Positions 1 to 9,407 are shown, counted from the first letter of the stretch. The stretch: DNA of 64,000 nucleotides from Novosphingobium resinovorum (GCF_001742225.1 NZ_CP017076.1:883501-947500); one strand, 5' to 3'. Notes: generated from the sequence alone by a model not told the origin. Program-made: numbers and translations.

Positions 1-146
1 CCGGCCACTTCGGCGGCAAATCCGCCTGCCGGGACCGCGAGGATGCCCATGTCGTCGCGCTCGGTGGCGGCAACGCGGGCATCCTCGATCCGGTAGGCGC
101 GGCGGTTGGTCGTGCCCCAGTCGACGGCGATGAAGGGCGCGCTCAC
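1..146 (-). CDS. dgoK: 2-dehydro-3-deoxygalactonokinase, N-terminal part
   Basis: Only the first 48 codons lie inside the window. The start reads SAPFIAVDWGTTNRRAYRI, the DWGTTNRRAY signature of 2-keto-3-deoxygalactonate kinases (ASKHA fold, nucleotide-binding phosphate loop). The enzyme phosphorylates KDGal to KDPGal in the cytoplasm in the De Ley-Doudoroff route. The GTG start at 146-144 overlaps the TGA stop of the upstream symporter (GTGA), so the two are translationally coupled. The galactose dehydrogenase further along supports the assignment. The gene is cut by the window edge, not visibly damaged. Confidence 0.85.
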   Translation of the reverse strand, partial: MSAPFIAVDWGTTNRRAYRIEDARVAATERDDMGILAVPAGGFAAEVA

Positions 147-1729
147 CAGAACACCGCGTAAAGAACGCAAAGCACCAGAACCACGGCGATCGCTCCTGCA
201 TTGAACCCGGTAGAGGTGGCATAGCGGACGTCGCCGGTCGAGATGGTGTCCTTGTCCGGTCGGCCCGGCGTCAGCAGCGAGACGACCACCGCCAGCGCCA
301 GCGCGGCCAGGAAGACGATTCCCATGCGGTCCATGAACGGCACCGCAGGCGCCCAGGCCTTGAACCCCCACGACAGCAGCACCGAGGCGACCGCCGCGCT
401 GATCGCGCCCGGTTCGTTGGCGCGGCGCCAGAACAGGCCGAGCAGGAAGATCACGGTGATGCCCGGGGTGAAGAAGCCGGTGAACTCCTGGATGAACTGG
501 AACGCCTGCTCGCTCGATCCCAACAGCGGGCGTGCGGTCAGGATGGCGACCACGATCGCCACGACCGCGACGATCCGGCCCACGCGGACCAGCTTGCGAT
601 CTGCGGCGACGGCGTCGTCCCCGGCCGGCCGGCCCTTGAACTTGGCCCAGACGTCGAGCGTGAAGATCGTCGCGATCGAATTGATCTTGGATGCGGTCGA
701 CGCGATGATCGCCGCCACCAGCGCCGCGAAGACAAGGCCCAGCAGACCCGGAGGCAACAGGCCCATCATCGTCGGATACGCCTCGTCCGGCTTGCCGAGA
801 TCGGGCGCGAGGATGACGGCGGCGATGCCCGGCAGCACGATGATGATCGGCATGATCAGCTTGATGAAGGCGGCGAACAGCATGCCGCGCTGGGCCTCGT
901 CGATCGACTTGGCCGCCAGCGCGCGCTGGATGATATACTGGTTGAAGCCCCAGTAGCTGAGGTTCGCGATCCACATGCCGCCGATCAGCACCGAAATGCC
1001 CGGCAGGTCCATGTAGTGCGGGTCACCCTTTGCAAGGATCATGTGGAAATGCCCCGGCGCGGCGTCGACCAGGCGCGAAAACCCGGCGATCACTCCGGCC
1101 TCGCCGCCGATCTTGCCCAGGGTCAGGAAGGCAATGATCAGCCCGCCCATGACCAGCAGCGTGACCTGCACGATATCGGTGAGCGCCACGGCCTTCAGCC
1201 CGCCGCGCAGCTGGTAGAGCAGCGCGAAGACGCCCAGCACCACGAGCGCGACGTCCTGATTTACGCCCGCCACCTGCGTCACCGCGATCGAGCCGAGCCA
1301 GATGATGCTGGTGAGGTTCACGAAAACGTAGAGCACCAGCCAGAACACCGCCATCAGCGTGCGGATGCCGCTGCCGTAGCGGCGCTCCAGGAACTGCGGC
1401 ATCGTGTAGATCTCGTTGCGCAGGAAGATCGGCAGGAAGAACTTGCCCACGATCAGCAGCGTGGCCGCCGCCATCCACTCGTACGATGCGATGGCAAGAC
1501 CGATCGCGTAGCCCGACCCGGACATGCCGACGATCTGTTCGGCCGAAATGTTCGCAGCGATCAGCGAAGCGCCGATGGCCCACCAGGGCAGGTTCTTCGA
1601 GGCGAGGAAATAGTCGGCGGATCCCTTCGGCCCGGCACCCGGCTTGTCCCGGCTTACCCACTGGGCCAGCCCGAATATGCCGATCGCGTAAATCACGACC
1701 ACTGCGATGTCGATCGTTGCCAGTCCCAT
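143..1729 (-). CDS. Sodium/solute symporter (SSS family), probably galactose or galactonate
   Basis: A 528-residue polytopic inner-membrane protein with the SSS/SGLT architecture. The N-terminal helix starts at MGLATIDIAVVVIYAIG, the GGLKAVALTDIVQ signature lies in the middle, and about 13 hydrophobic segments are visible. The start at 1729 is chosen because a GGGAGA ribosome site precedes it by 4-5 bases; the open frame extends a further 89 codons upstream without membrane character. It is expected to import a sugar or sugar acid with Na+. The substrate is inferred from neighbours: dgoK overlaps its stop, and galactose dehydrogenase and a GntR regulator lie on the other side of the divergent promoter region. 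Confidence 0.88.
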   Translation of the reverse strand: MGLATIDIAVVVIYAIGIFGLAQWVSRDKPGAGPKGSADYFLASKNLPWWAIGASLIAANISAEQIVGMSGSGYAIGLAIASYEWMAAATLLIVGKFFLPIFLRNEIYTMPQFLERRYGSGIRTLMAVFWLVLYVFVNLTSIIWLGSIAVTQVAGVNQDVALVVLGVFALLYQLRGGLKAVALTDIVQVTLLVMGGLIIAFLTLGKIGGEAGVIAGFSRLVDAAPGHFHMILAKGDPHYMDLPGISVLIGGMWIANLSYWGFNQYIIQRALAAKSIDEAQRGMLFAAFIKLIMPIIIVLPGIAAVILAPDLGKPDEAYPTMMGLLPPGLLGLVFAALVAAIIASTASKINSIATIFTLDVWAKFKGRPAGDDAVAADRKLVRVGRIVAVVAIVVAILTARPLLGSSEQAFQFIQEFTGFFTPGITVIFLLGLFWRRANEPGAISAAVASVLLSWGFKAWAPAVPFMDRMGIVFLAALALAVVVSLLTPGRPDKDTISTGDVRYATSTGFNAGAIAVVLVLCVLYAVFW

Positions 1730-1943
1730 CTCGTCTCCCTGCACTATCCTGTGCCGTAATCCCGGGTCGCCCCGCGTGCGATCGCGGACGACGTTGCTCC
1801 GGCGGGGCGATCGTCGAATCGCCCGGCCCGACCTGTCCGTCCCCTCCATAACGTCTAAAACCGTATTTATAAGATGAATCTTGACAATGGGCTGCAAGCG
1901 CTGCTTTTTGACGGACGAACGTAAGAATATCGGGAGATGGAAT

Positions 1944-3020
1944 TTGGCTCGGGGCAATTCGCGCATCGCCGCAGGCATCGCCGTTGCGGCTATCACGGTT
2001 CTGGCGGCTCAGGCCGCGGCGGCGCAATCGGATCCGGCAAGGCCGGTGCGGGCAGAAGTGGTGCCGGGCGCGCCGGAGACGCCTTATGTCGATCCCGACA
2101 AGGCGTATCTCTTCGCGCACATGACCAAGGAACGTTACGGAGTGCTGTACTACACGGTCAGTCGTGACGGGCTGCACTGGACGCAGATAAACGGCGGCAA
2201 GCCGGTTTCCGAGGACTATCACGGGCACCCGTCGATCGCGCGCGGACCCGACGGACGCTATTACCTTGTCGGCAACCGCAGCGACGAGGACCCCTATATC
2301 CGCTTCTGGGTTTCGGACGACCTTGTCGCCTGGAAGCCCTACGGCACGTACAAGCCCGACGTGCTGCATGTCCCCGGCCTGCCCCACGCAATGCAGCGGA
2401 TCGGCGCGCCCAAGCTGTTCTTCGACAAGCTCTCGGGCCGGTTCCTGCTGACCTGGCATACCGCGACCGTCCCTGGCGTACCCGAAGACCCCGAGCGCTA
2501 CTGGGCCAGCCAGCGCACGCTCTACGCCCTGTCGAGCGACCTCAAGACCTTCGCCAAGGCGCCCAGGCGCCTGTTCGACTGGGACATGGCGACGATCGAC
2601 ACCTTCATCCAGCCCGAGGCGGACGGCAGCGGTTACTGCGCGGTCATCAAGGACGAACGCTATCCCAGCTACAACTGGACGACCGGCAAGACCGTGCGCG
2701 TTTCCTGCGCGAAGGACCTGCTCGGCCCCTATCCGGCGCCCGGCCCCTCGATCAGCCCCAATTTCCGCGAGGCGCCCACCGTCATCCGCGCGCCGGGCGG
2801 GCAGGACTGGCTGATGTATTACGAGCAGTATGCCGGAACCAGCTATGGCCTGTCGAAAGCGCCGCGCCTCACGGGACCATGGTATCAGGTCTCCGGAAAT
2901 TCCGGCGTTCCCGAATGGAACCGCTACGAAATGCCTGACGGCCTGCGCCACGGCTCGATGATCGAGATCAGCAAGGCGCAGTACGACGTGCTGGTGAAAG
3001 CGTACCCGAACCCGCGCTGA
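1944..3020 (+). CDS. Secreted glycoside hydrolase-like protein (GH43-type beta-propeller)
   Basis: A 358-residue protein with a Sec signal peptide (hydrophobic AAGIAVAAITVLAAQAAAAQ) followed by a mature domain with repeated DGLHW / PDGRYYLVGN / YIRFWVSDDL strands. These are typical of five-bladed propeller glycosidases of the GH43/GH32-like clans. It probably trims a galactose- or arabinose-containing glycan in the periplasm. The TTG start at 1944 has a GGGAG site 7 bases upstream and puts the signal peptide at the N terminus. An in-frame ATG at 1887 has no ribosome site and would add a charged, Cys-containing extension. The exact GH family is not certain. Confidence 0.68.
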   Translation: MARGNSRIAAGIAVAAITVLAAQAAAAQSDPARPVRAEVVPGAPETPYVDPDKAYLFAHMTKERYGVLYYTVSRDGLHWTQINGGKPVSEDYHGHPSIARGPDGRYYLVGNRSDEDPYIRFWVSDDLVAWKPYGTYKPDVLHVPGLPHAMQRIGAPKLFFDKLSGRFLLTWHTATVPGVPEDPERYWASQRTLYALSSDLKTFAKAPRRLFDWDMATIDTFIQPEADGSGYCAVIKDERYPSYNWTTGKTVRVSCAKDLLGPYPAPGPSISPNFREAPTVIRAPGGQDWLMYYEQYAGTSYGLSKAPRLTGPWYQVSGNSGVPEWNRYEMPDGLRHGSMIEISKAQYDVLVKAYPNPR

Positions 3021-3190
3021 AACTCTCCCTGAACCGTCGTCTCCGCGTTGGGCGACGGTCCGGGGTCATCGTGCAAACGACTTATCATATTAAAGGACCT
3101 TGTCTCGCCGTGTAGGTTCACTACGGTAATGGAGCGACAGGACAGGACCGGTCCGCGCGCGCGGACGACGGCAGGTACAAGGACTGCTCA

Positions 3191-3928
3191 GTGACAAGCT
3201 TCCCCCATCTCATCGTCGATGAGCCAGCGGCACAGTTGGGCCGCAATTTGACTTACGGCCTCCTCGACAGCATAGGCCGCGCCATCGTCACGGGCCAGTT
3301 CGAGAACAAAGTCTTTCCCACCGAAGCCGAACTGGCCAAGCAGCACGGCGTCAGCCGCTCCGTCACGCGCGAAGCGGTCAAGATGTTGAGCGCCAAGGGG
3401 CTTCTCAGCGCCCGCCCGCGTCAGGGCACGACCGTCCAGCCGACGTCTTCATGGAACCTGTTCGACACCGACGTCCTGCGCTGGATGCTCGAGCGCCAGC
3501 TCTCGGTCGACCTGCTACGGCAGTTCAACGAACTGCGCGTCTCGGTAGAACCCGAAGGTGCGGCCCTTGCAGCGCAAGTCGCCGGAGATGATGATATCGC
3601 CCGGATCGACGCGGGCCTCGTACGGATGCGCGCGGCCGAAAGCGGGCTGGACGATCCGTTGGAAGCCGACATCGCCTTCCATGTCGCAATCCTGCGCGCG
3701 TCCAAGAATCCGTTCTATATCCAGTTGCGCGATGTGGTCAGCACCGCGCTGCGCACTTCGATCCGGTTCACTAACCGCATCAAAGGCCGGACCGCCGACG
3801 TCAACGAACACGCCAAGGTGCTCGACGCGATCGTCGCGCGTGACCCAGACGCGGCGCGGATCGCCATGCGCAGGATCATCGGCGATGTGCTCGGCCTGAT
3901 CGAAGAACGCCAGCATCAGGCCGACTGA
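3191..3928 (+). CDS. GntR-family regulator, FadR/FCD subfamily
   Basis: A 245-residue DNA-binding regulator. An N-terminal winged helix (about residues 15-85, with PTEAELAKQHGVSRSVTREAVKMLSAKGLL) is followed by an all-helical FCD ligand domain (about 105-235). It resembles DgoR-type repressors of galactonate genes, which release DNA on binding the sugar acid. It starts at GTG and sits between the secreted glycosidase and galactose dehydrogenase, all on the plus strand, so it most likely controls this cluster and itself. The ligand is inferred from context. Confidence 0.88.
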   Translation: MTSFPHLIVDEPAAQLGRNLTYGLLDSIGRAIVTGQFENKVFPTEAELAKQHGVSRSVTREAVKMLSAKGLLSARPRQGTTVQPTSSWNLFDTDVLRWMLERQLSVDLLRQFNELRVSVEPEGAALAAQVAGDDDIARIDAGLVRMRAAESGLDDPLEADIAFHVAILRASKNPFYIQLRDVVSTALRTSIRFTNRIKGRTADVNEHAKVLDAIVARDPDAARIAMRRIIGDVLGLIEERQHQAD

Positions 3929-3988
3929 AATTCAGGCTAACTCAGTGCCCTGAGCAGATCTGACCGCCTGACCGCTGCCGGCCCCATA

Positions 3989-3998
3989 TAGTATACGA
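3989..3998. promoter_or_regulatory. Candidate GntR/FadR-type operator
   Basis: TAGTATACGA lies in an AT-rich spacer 17 bases before galactose dehydrogenase. It fits the subfamily consensus TNGT-Nx-ACNA with two half sites around AT. A related dyad, TCGTGCAAACGA at 3069-3080, lies upstream of the regulator gene. Both are short matches, so this is a suggestion only. Confidence 0.3.
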
Positions 3999-4015
3999 TA
4001 AATGTTGCAAAAGGA

Positions 4016-4942
4016 ATGGATGTGGAGCCTATCAAATTAGGTCTCGTCGGGATCGGCAAAATCGCGCGCGACCAGCACCTGCCCGCCATCGCGGGGAATG
4101 ACCGCTTCGTTCTTGCCGCCACCGCCAGCCGGCAAGGCCGTGTCGATGGCGTCCCCGGGTACTACGACATTGCAGAGATGGCTTCCGCCTGTCCGCTTGA
4201 CGCGGTTTCGATCTGCACGCCGCCTGACGGTCGCTACCAGCAGGCGCTCGCCGCGATCGAAGCGGGCCTGCACGTAATGCTCGAAAAGCCGCCTGCCACG
4301 ACGCTTTCTCAGGTCGAGGCACTCGTTGAAGCCGCGCGCGCTGCCGATGTCGCCCTGTTCACCACATGGCACTCGCGCGAGGCGGCAGGCGTCGGCCCGG
4401 CCCGTGCCTGGCTCGCCGACAAGCGTATCGAGGCGGTTCGGATCGATTGGAAAGAAGACATCCGCCGCTGGCATCCGGGTCAGGAGTGGATCTTAGGGCC
4501 CGGCGGTTTCGGCGTGTTCGATCCCGGCATCAACGCGCTGTCGATTACGACCAGCATCTTACCCAACGAACTTTGTGTCGAAAGCGCAACGATGGACGTG
4601 CCTGCGGGCCGCGCTTCGCCGATTGCCGCCAGCGTACAAATGCGCAGTGCCGGCGCTGACGTGCGCGCCGAGTTCGACTTTCTCCAAACCGGCCCGCAGA
4701 CCTGGTCGATCGAAGTCGACACCGACCATGGCACCCTGCGCCTCACGGAGGGAGGCAGCGTGATCCAGCGCCCCGGCGAAAAAGAGCAAACGGATCTCGA
4801 CCTTGAATATGCTCGCCTTTACGAGCGCTTTGCCCACCTTGTTGCCGAGCGGGCGATTGACGTCGATCTTCGGCCGTTGCGTTTGGTGGCCGATACATTC
4901 CTCATCGCCGACCGTCGCAGTGTTTCGGAATTTCTCTTCTGA
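4016..4942 (+). CDS. D-galactose 1-dehydrogenase (Gfo/Idh/MocA family)
   Basis: A 308-residue NAD(P)-dependent oxidoreductase. The N-terminal Rossmann fold starts LGLVGIGKIARDQHLPAI. The EKPPATT loop near residue 90 is the Gfo/Idh catalytic-lysine motif. The C-terminal domain carries the GPGGFGVFDPGINAL stretch seen in Pseudomonas/Caulobacter galactose dehydrogenases. The length matches that family (about 305). It would oxidise galactose to galactono-lactone, the first De Ley-Doudoroff step, feeding the kinase at the window start. An AAGGA site lies just before the ATG, and an in-frame GTG at 4022 is better spaced from it. Confidence 0.82.
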   Translation: MDVEPIKLGLVGIGKIARDQHLPAIAGNDRFVLAATASRQGRVDGVPGYYDIAEMASACPLDAVSICTPPDGRYQQALAAIEAGLHVMLEKPPATTLSQVEALVEAARAADVALFTTWHSREAAGVGPARAWLADKRIEAVRIDWKEDIRRWHPGQEWILGPGGFGVFDPGINALSITTSILPNELCVESATMDVPAGRASPIAASVQMRSAGADVRAEFDFLQTGPQTWSIEVDTDHGTLRLTEGGSVIQRPGEKEQTDLDLEYARLYERFAHLVAERAIDVDLRPLRLVADTFLIADRRSVSEFLF

Positions 4943-5549
4943 ACTTGAGTGGCCTCGCGCCTATCTCACCATGAGGACAGCTGATCGGGCATTTAAAGTT
5001 ATGCAAAGCCGTTAATATCGTACATGGCTATAGTACGGGAGCCCTCTACTCTTCTAGCGGCATCTGTCCCGGTCATGCTGTCAGGTTAAATGCCCCATGT
5101 AACGGAGAGCTTTTTGATCGCCGTAAGTTTCAAGACGTTCTTTGCGAAACGGAATACGTACCGGTAGTCTGCGTTGTCCGAGATGCGCCACACTTATGGG
5201 CAGCTATCGGCCAACCGTGCCAGTGAGCTTGCGTTCCGTCGTTATTGAGCGGCGGAAACGTTTAAGGGCTTAAGGATACGGCGATACGCCTTCGCCAGCC
5301 AATGGCTGGCTTAATCGCGGCCGCGGCTCAGACGCTTGCGCAGATTCCTACTACCGGTTTCGGCGGGAGCAAACGGCCAGTTGGCTATCGGACGGGACCG
5401 GCTATGCGTCGGCAGCCGGCGGCGCATAAGCGGCAGCTATTCCGCCATTCGTCCTCGAAACCCAACGTTCGCCTATTGGCTAGTCCAGGGTATCCAAAAT
5501 GGGACAGCTGCCGGTCCGGACTTGGGAGCGCAAAATCGGCCGCTAAATG
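4943..5549. other. Intergenic junction, galactose cluster to IS91-like element
   Basis: No convincing coding region. The first 150 bases are AT-richer and contain no recognisable gene. The lactonase, dehydratase and aldolase expected for the galactose pathway are not here. The right part grades into the left flank of the IS91-like element. Confidence 0.5.
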
Positions 5550-5694
5550 ACCGACAAGGGCCGCTGCACGAACCCGCTGCGCGGGAGTGGTGCCTGTGGT
5601 GAGCTACCCGTGACAACGAGAACGTCCCGCCTGGATTGAGCAGTGCCCGTAACGGGCAGACCCTTTCGGCTCCTTCAATATGAGGAGTCGAACG

Positions 5695-6540
5695 ATGAAC
5701 GAACTTGTTCCGGTTGGCCCGATCAGCCCGCTACGCCAGCGGCTGATCGACGACATGACGATGCGCCGGTTCTCACGCGAGACGCAGCGCAACTACCTGC
5801 GCGACGTCGGGCGGTTTGCGACTTGGCTGGGGCGCTCGCCGCACACCGCGACCGTCGAGGATATCCGGCGGTTCCAGATCGAGCAGCAGGACGCTGGCGT
5901 TCCGGCGCCGACCATGAACAGCATCGTCGCGGCGCTGCGGTTCTTCTTCACCCACACGCTCGACCGCCCCGAGCTCGCGCGCAAGCTGGTCCGCACCGCG
6001 CATGCCCGTAAGATCCCGGTGGTGCTGACCTTGGCCGAGGTGAAGCGGCTGCTCGATGCCACGACCTGCCTCAAGCATCAGGCGGCACTGTCGGTCGCCT
6101 ATGGTGCCGGACTGCGCGTTTCCGAGGTCTCGGCGCTCAAGGTCAGCGACGTCGACAGCAAGCGCATGCTGCTACGGATCGAGCGCGGCAAAGGCGGGCG
6201 GTACCGTAACGCCATGCTGCCCGAAGGCTTGCTCGTGTTGCTACGCGAGTGGTGGCGCGCTGGTCGGCAGCAGGGGATCATGCTTCCGAACGGCTGGCTC
6301 TTCCCGGGCCAGAACGCGACAGTGCCGATCAGCACGCGGCAGCTGTATCGCATCGTCGTCGAGGCGGCCGAGGCAGCCGATATCGCCAAGCGGGTCGGCC
6401 CGCATACCCTGCGGCATAGCTTCGCCACGCACTTGCTCGAAGACGGTGTCGATATCCGCGTCATCCAGGCGCTGCTCGGTCACGCCAAGCTCAACACCAC
6501 TGCCTTTTACACCCAGGTAGCGACCAAGACGATGCGCGCG
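5695..6540 (+). pseudogene. IS91-associated tyrosine recombinase, 3' end lost
   Basis: Reads through a complete SAM-like N-terminal domain and catalytic domain. Box motifs YGAGLRVSEV, HTLRHSFATHLLE and LLGHAKLNTTAFYTQV with the nucleophile Tyr are all present. The intact homologue at 13611-14522 has about 20 further residues after VATRTLRN. Here the frame switches at VATKTMR into a foreign tail (AHCLA) derived from IS end sequence. The start at 5695 has GAGGAG 7 bases upstream, the same leader as in copy B. Catalytic residues survive, so activity of the truncated form cannot be excluded. Confidence 0.8.
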
Positions 6541-6582
6541 CATTGCCTCGCCTGAAATGCCGCATTGCCTCGCCTGAAATGC
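6539..6582 (+). repeat. Tandem 22-bp duplication of the IS end motif
   Basis: Two perfect head-to-tail copies of 22 bp (6539-6560 and 6561-6582) containing ATTGCCTCGCCTGAAATGC. A third, diverged copy follows at 6599-6624. Copy 2 of this IS family has only two spaced repeats at the equivalent end, so the extra copy is specific to this insertion. Confidence 0.85.
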
Positions 6583-6616
6583 TCCCGGCAAAGCTGCCGT
6601 TGCCTCATCTAAACTG

Positions 6617-6636
6617 CTCCCGGCATTGGCCGGGAG
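6617..6636 (+). promoter_or_regulatory. Hairpin overlapping the ribosome site in the transposase leader
   Basis: A perfect 8-bp stem (CTCCCGGC / GCCGGGAG, ATTG loop). Its 3' arm covers part of the GGGAGGGA sequence used by the ATG at 6643. Read-through transcripts would fold it and could limit transposase synthesis. Confidence 0.45.
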
Positions 6637-6657
6637 GGAACGATGCGGAAGGTGAGC

Positions 6658-8178
6658 ATGGCGACGCGAAGGGAATTGATTGAAGCTGTCGGCGCGCGGT
6701 ATCGCTCGGCCGATCGCGCGAGCAAGGGTAAGGTTCTCGACGAATTCGTCGCGATCACAGGTTTCCACCGGAAGCATGCAATGCGACTCTTGCGTGCGGA
6801 GCCGTTGATCAGGGAAACGACGCGACCGGAGCGCAGGATTTACAACGAGGCGGTGCGCGGAGCGTTGCTCGTGTTATGGGAGGCCAGCGACCGCCTGTGC
6901 GGCAAGCGGTTGCGGCCGCTTATTCCGATTCTGATCGAGGCGATGGAGGGCCATGGCCACCTTGATCTCGATCCGGCGATCAAGGCGAGATTGTTGCAGA
7001 TGAGCCCCGCCACGATTGACCGTATTCTTCGGATCGCGAAAGGAAACAATCAGAAGGTCCGGCGTCGCGGCGTGGCAGGATCCGAACTCAGGCGCAGTGT
7101 TCCGATCCGAACGTTCAGCGACTGGGGAGATCCGGCGCCGGGATATATGGAGGCCGACCTTGTTTCGCATAGCGGCCCGGTGGCGAAAGGGAGCTGGGCG
7201 TGGACGCTAACGTTAACGGATATCGCAACAGGCTGGACCGAATGCGCTCCGCTACTGGTTCGCGAGCAAACGTTGTTGGTGGAGGTCCTCAAGGAACTGC
7301 GCAAGCTGATGCCGTTCCCGTTGCTGGGTTTCGATTCCGACAATGACAGCGTGTTTATCAATGAGACCGTGCGGGATTACTGCGCGGCGACGGAAATCGC
7401 CTTTACCCGCTGCCGTCCCTATCGGAAGAACGATCAGGCTTGGGTCGAGCAGAAGAACGGTTCGGTTGTGCGTCGTCTAGTGGGCTATCGCCGCTTCGAG
7501 GGGCTGGAAGCAGCCGGGTTACTGGCTGAGCTGTATGCGGCGGCGCGTTTGTTCGTGAACTTTTTCCAGCCTTCATTCAAATTGGCGGAAAAGCGCCGCG
7601 ACGGCGCCAAAGTCCACAAACGTTATCACGCTCCCGCGACGCCGTTCCAGCGCCTGATGGATGACCCGCGGACCAACGAGCAGACACGCGAACGGCTACG
7701 GGACCTGGCTGGCAGACTGGATCCGGTTCGACTGCTGCGAGATATCCGGACCGCGCAGCAGAAACTGGTGGTCCTGGCCGACGCCGTCGTCTTGGCAAAT
7801 CCGAACGAAACGTCACCCCCACCGCTGGGGGCCTTCCTCTTGAGCCTGAAAGCTTTATGGCAGAATGGTGAGGCGCGGCCCACGGCCGTTGATAAGGCGC
7901 CGCGCAAGCGAGAGCGGCGCCGGCCGGATCCACTGCTTCAGGTTACCGACCAGTTGAAGGCCTGGTTCGAAGAGGAGCCTTGGCGTACCGGGCGCGAGTT
8001 GCTGGAGAAATTGCAGGCCCAGCAGCCGGACATTTACCCAGACGGCCTTCTGCGAACTATCCAGCGCCGGTTGAAAGGTTGGCGTACCGAACACGCGCGC
8101 GCACTTGTGTTCAGCCACTCTTCCGGACAGGCCAGCGCCACGCCAGTCGACGCGGAAACCATTCTTACGGCGATGTGA
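6658..8178 (+). CDS. DDE (integrase-fold) transposase, copy 1
   Basis: A 506-residue transposase. An N-terminal helix-turn-helix region (GFHRKHAMRLLRAEP, about residues 30-50) precedes an RNase-H/integrase core. The catalytic triad is visible as YMEADLVSHSG (Asp), LLGFDSDNDSVF (Asp) and QAWVEQKNGSVVRRLVGYRR (Glu). It is clearly homologous to the transposase at 27210-28679 but diverged, so they are related, not identical, elements. The ATG at 6658 follows GGAAGG by 5 bases and aligns with the other copy's start; an upstream in-frame ATG at 6643 also has a GGGAGGG site. I do not place it in a named IS family with confidence (ISNCY-like). Confidence 0.82.
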   Translation: MATRRELIEAVGARYRSADRASKGKVLDEFVAITGFHRKHAMRLLRAEPLIRETTRPERRIYNEAVRGALLVLWEASDRLCGKRLRPLIPILIEAMEGHGHLDLDPAIKARLLQMSPATIDRILRIAKGNNQKVRRRGVAGSELRRSVPIRTFSDWGDPAPGYMEADLVSHSGPVAKGSWAWTLTLTDIATGWTECAPLLVREQTLLVEVLKELRKLMPFPLLGFDSDNDSVFINETVRDYCAATEIAFTRCRPYRKNDQAWVEQKNGSVVRRLVGYRRFEGLEAAGLLAELYAAARLFVNFFQPSFKLAEKRRDGAKVHKRYHAPATPFQRLMDDPRTNEQTRERLRDLAGRLDPVRLLRDIRTAQQKLVVLADAVVLANPNETSPPPLGAFLLSLKALWQNGEARPTAVDKAPRKRERRRPDPLLQVTDQLKAWFEEEPWRTGRELLEKLQAQQPDIYPDGLLRTIQRRLKGWRTEHARALVFSHSSGQASATPVDAETILTAM

Positions 8179-8349
8179 CGGATTGCCGTTCCGCCTCGCC
8201 TACGGCTCAGCTGCACGGCAATCCGTCCCATGCAATGGCAATGATGCTCGAGGGCCTGTAAGGAACAATTACGTGAGGCAACGGTCGCGCCGTTCGGGAA
8301 CGTTCTTTCGTGAGGCAACACGGATCATCATCCAATTTGTCGCGCTACA

Positions 8350-9407
8350 GGCGGCCACGTCGAGGCCTGCGAGGACTGCGGCCATTGGCGTGTCGCCTAT
8401 AACAGCTGTCGCAACCGGCACTGTCCCAAGTGCCAGGGCGCTGCCGCGTGCACCTGGCTCGCCGACCGCGAGGCCGACCTGCTGCCGGTCGGCTACTTCC
8501 ACGTGGTCTTCACCCTGCCGGCCGAGGTCGGCGCCATCGCCTTCCATAACAAGGCGCTGATCTACGATCTGCTGTTCCGCGCGGCGTCGGAGACGATGCA
8601 GATCATCGCCGCGGACCCGAAGCATCTCGGCGCACGGATCGGCATCACCGCCGTGCTCCACACCTGGGCTCGGCGCTGACCCACCACCCGCACATCCACA
8701 TGATTGTCCCCGGCGGCGGCATCGCGCTAGACGGCACGCGCTGGGTCTCGGCGCGTCCGGCGTTCCTGTTGCCGGTACGCGTGCTCGGCGCGCTGTTCCG
8801 CCGCCTGTTCCTCACACGACTGCTCGCGCTCTACGATGCTGGCCTGCTCGCCTTCTTCGGCAGCATGGCGCATCTCGCCGAACGGCGCGCATTCCTGCGC
8901 CACCTGTCGCCGGTCCGCAAAAAGCGCTGGGTGGTCTATGCCAAGCCGCCATTCGCCGGGCCCGAAGCGGTCCTCGCCTATCTGTCGCGCTACACTCACC
9001 GCGTCGCCATCTCGAACAGCCGCCTTCTCCGCTTCGACGAGGACGGCGTCACCTTCCGCTACAAGGACTATCGCCGCGGCGGCGCCGACCGGCAGCAGGT
9101 GATGACGCTTGGTGCCGACGAGTTCATCCGCCGCTTCCTGCTCCACGACTTGCCCAAGGGCTTTCACCGCATCCGCCATTATGGCCTGCTCGCCAGCGGT
9201 ATGCGCAAGGACAGTCTTGAACGGGCCCGCCAACTGCTCGCGATCGCGCCGCCTGCTGGCGATGACATGCCCGCCGAACCGCCAGATGCCCGGCCGCCGT
9301 GCTCGTGCTGCGGTGGACGCATGATCGTCATCGAGATCCTGGAACGCCGGTACCAGCCTCGCGCGCCTCCATGCTTCGCAGCATCATCCGAGAGACAGGC
9401 GTCGTGA
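8350..9407 (+). pseudogene. IS91-family HUH transposase of element A (N-terminally truncated, frameshifted)
   Basis: Translation aligns with the intact transposase at 12414-13607 from its zinc-finger region (GGHVEACEDCGHW, CRNRHCPKCQG) to the end. About 46 N-terminal codons are missing, replaced by the IS right end. A single missing G near 8667 (ACCTGGGCTCGG where the homologue implies an extra G) shifts the frame just before the HHPHIHMIVPGGG HUH motif. The C-terminal half (from 8700) is open and carries the YLSRYTHRVAIS tyrosine motif. Confidence 0.82.

Larger units (their letters stand above)
6537..8349 (+). mobile_element. Integrase-fold IS, copy 1 (left end truncated)
   Basis: A 1.8-kb element containing a DDE transposase. 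The right end has two spaced copies of GTTGCCTCA-type repeats and terminates in GTCGCGCTACA at 8349. The left end retains three such repeats (6539-6624) but lacks the terminal TGTAGCGCGAC seen in copy 2, so the outer 25-30 bp have been deleted. Element A's transposase resumes immediately at 8350 with GGCGG; no matching 5-bp duplication is present on the left, consistent with an adjacent deletion after insertion. Confidence 0.72.

Noticed and set aside
1881..1886. TTGACA resembling a -35 box
   Set aside because: No -10 box at the proper distance on either strand; it lies at the very start of the longer glycosidase frame.
1023..2951. 642-codon minus-strand open frame
   Set aside because: It spans the antisense of the glycosidase gene and part of the symporter in another frame; composition is Arg-rich, typical of GC-driven shadows.
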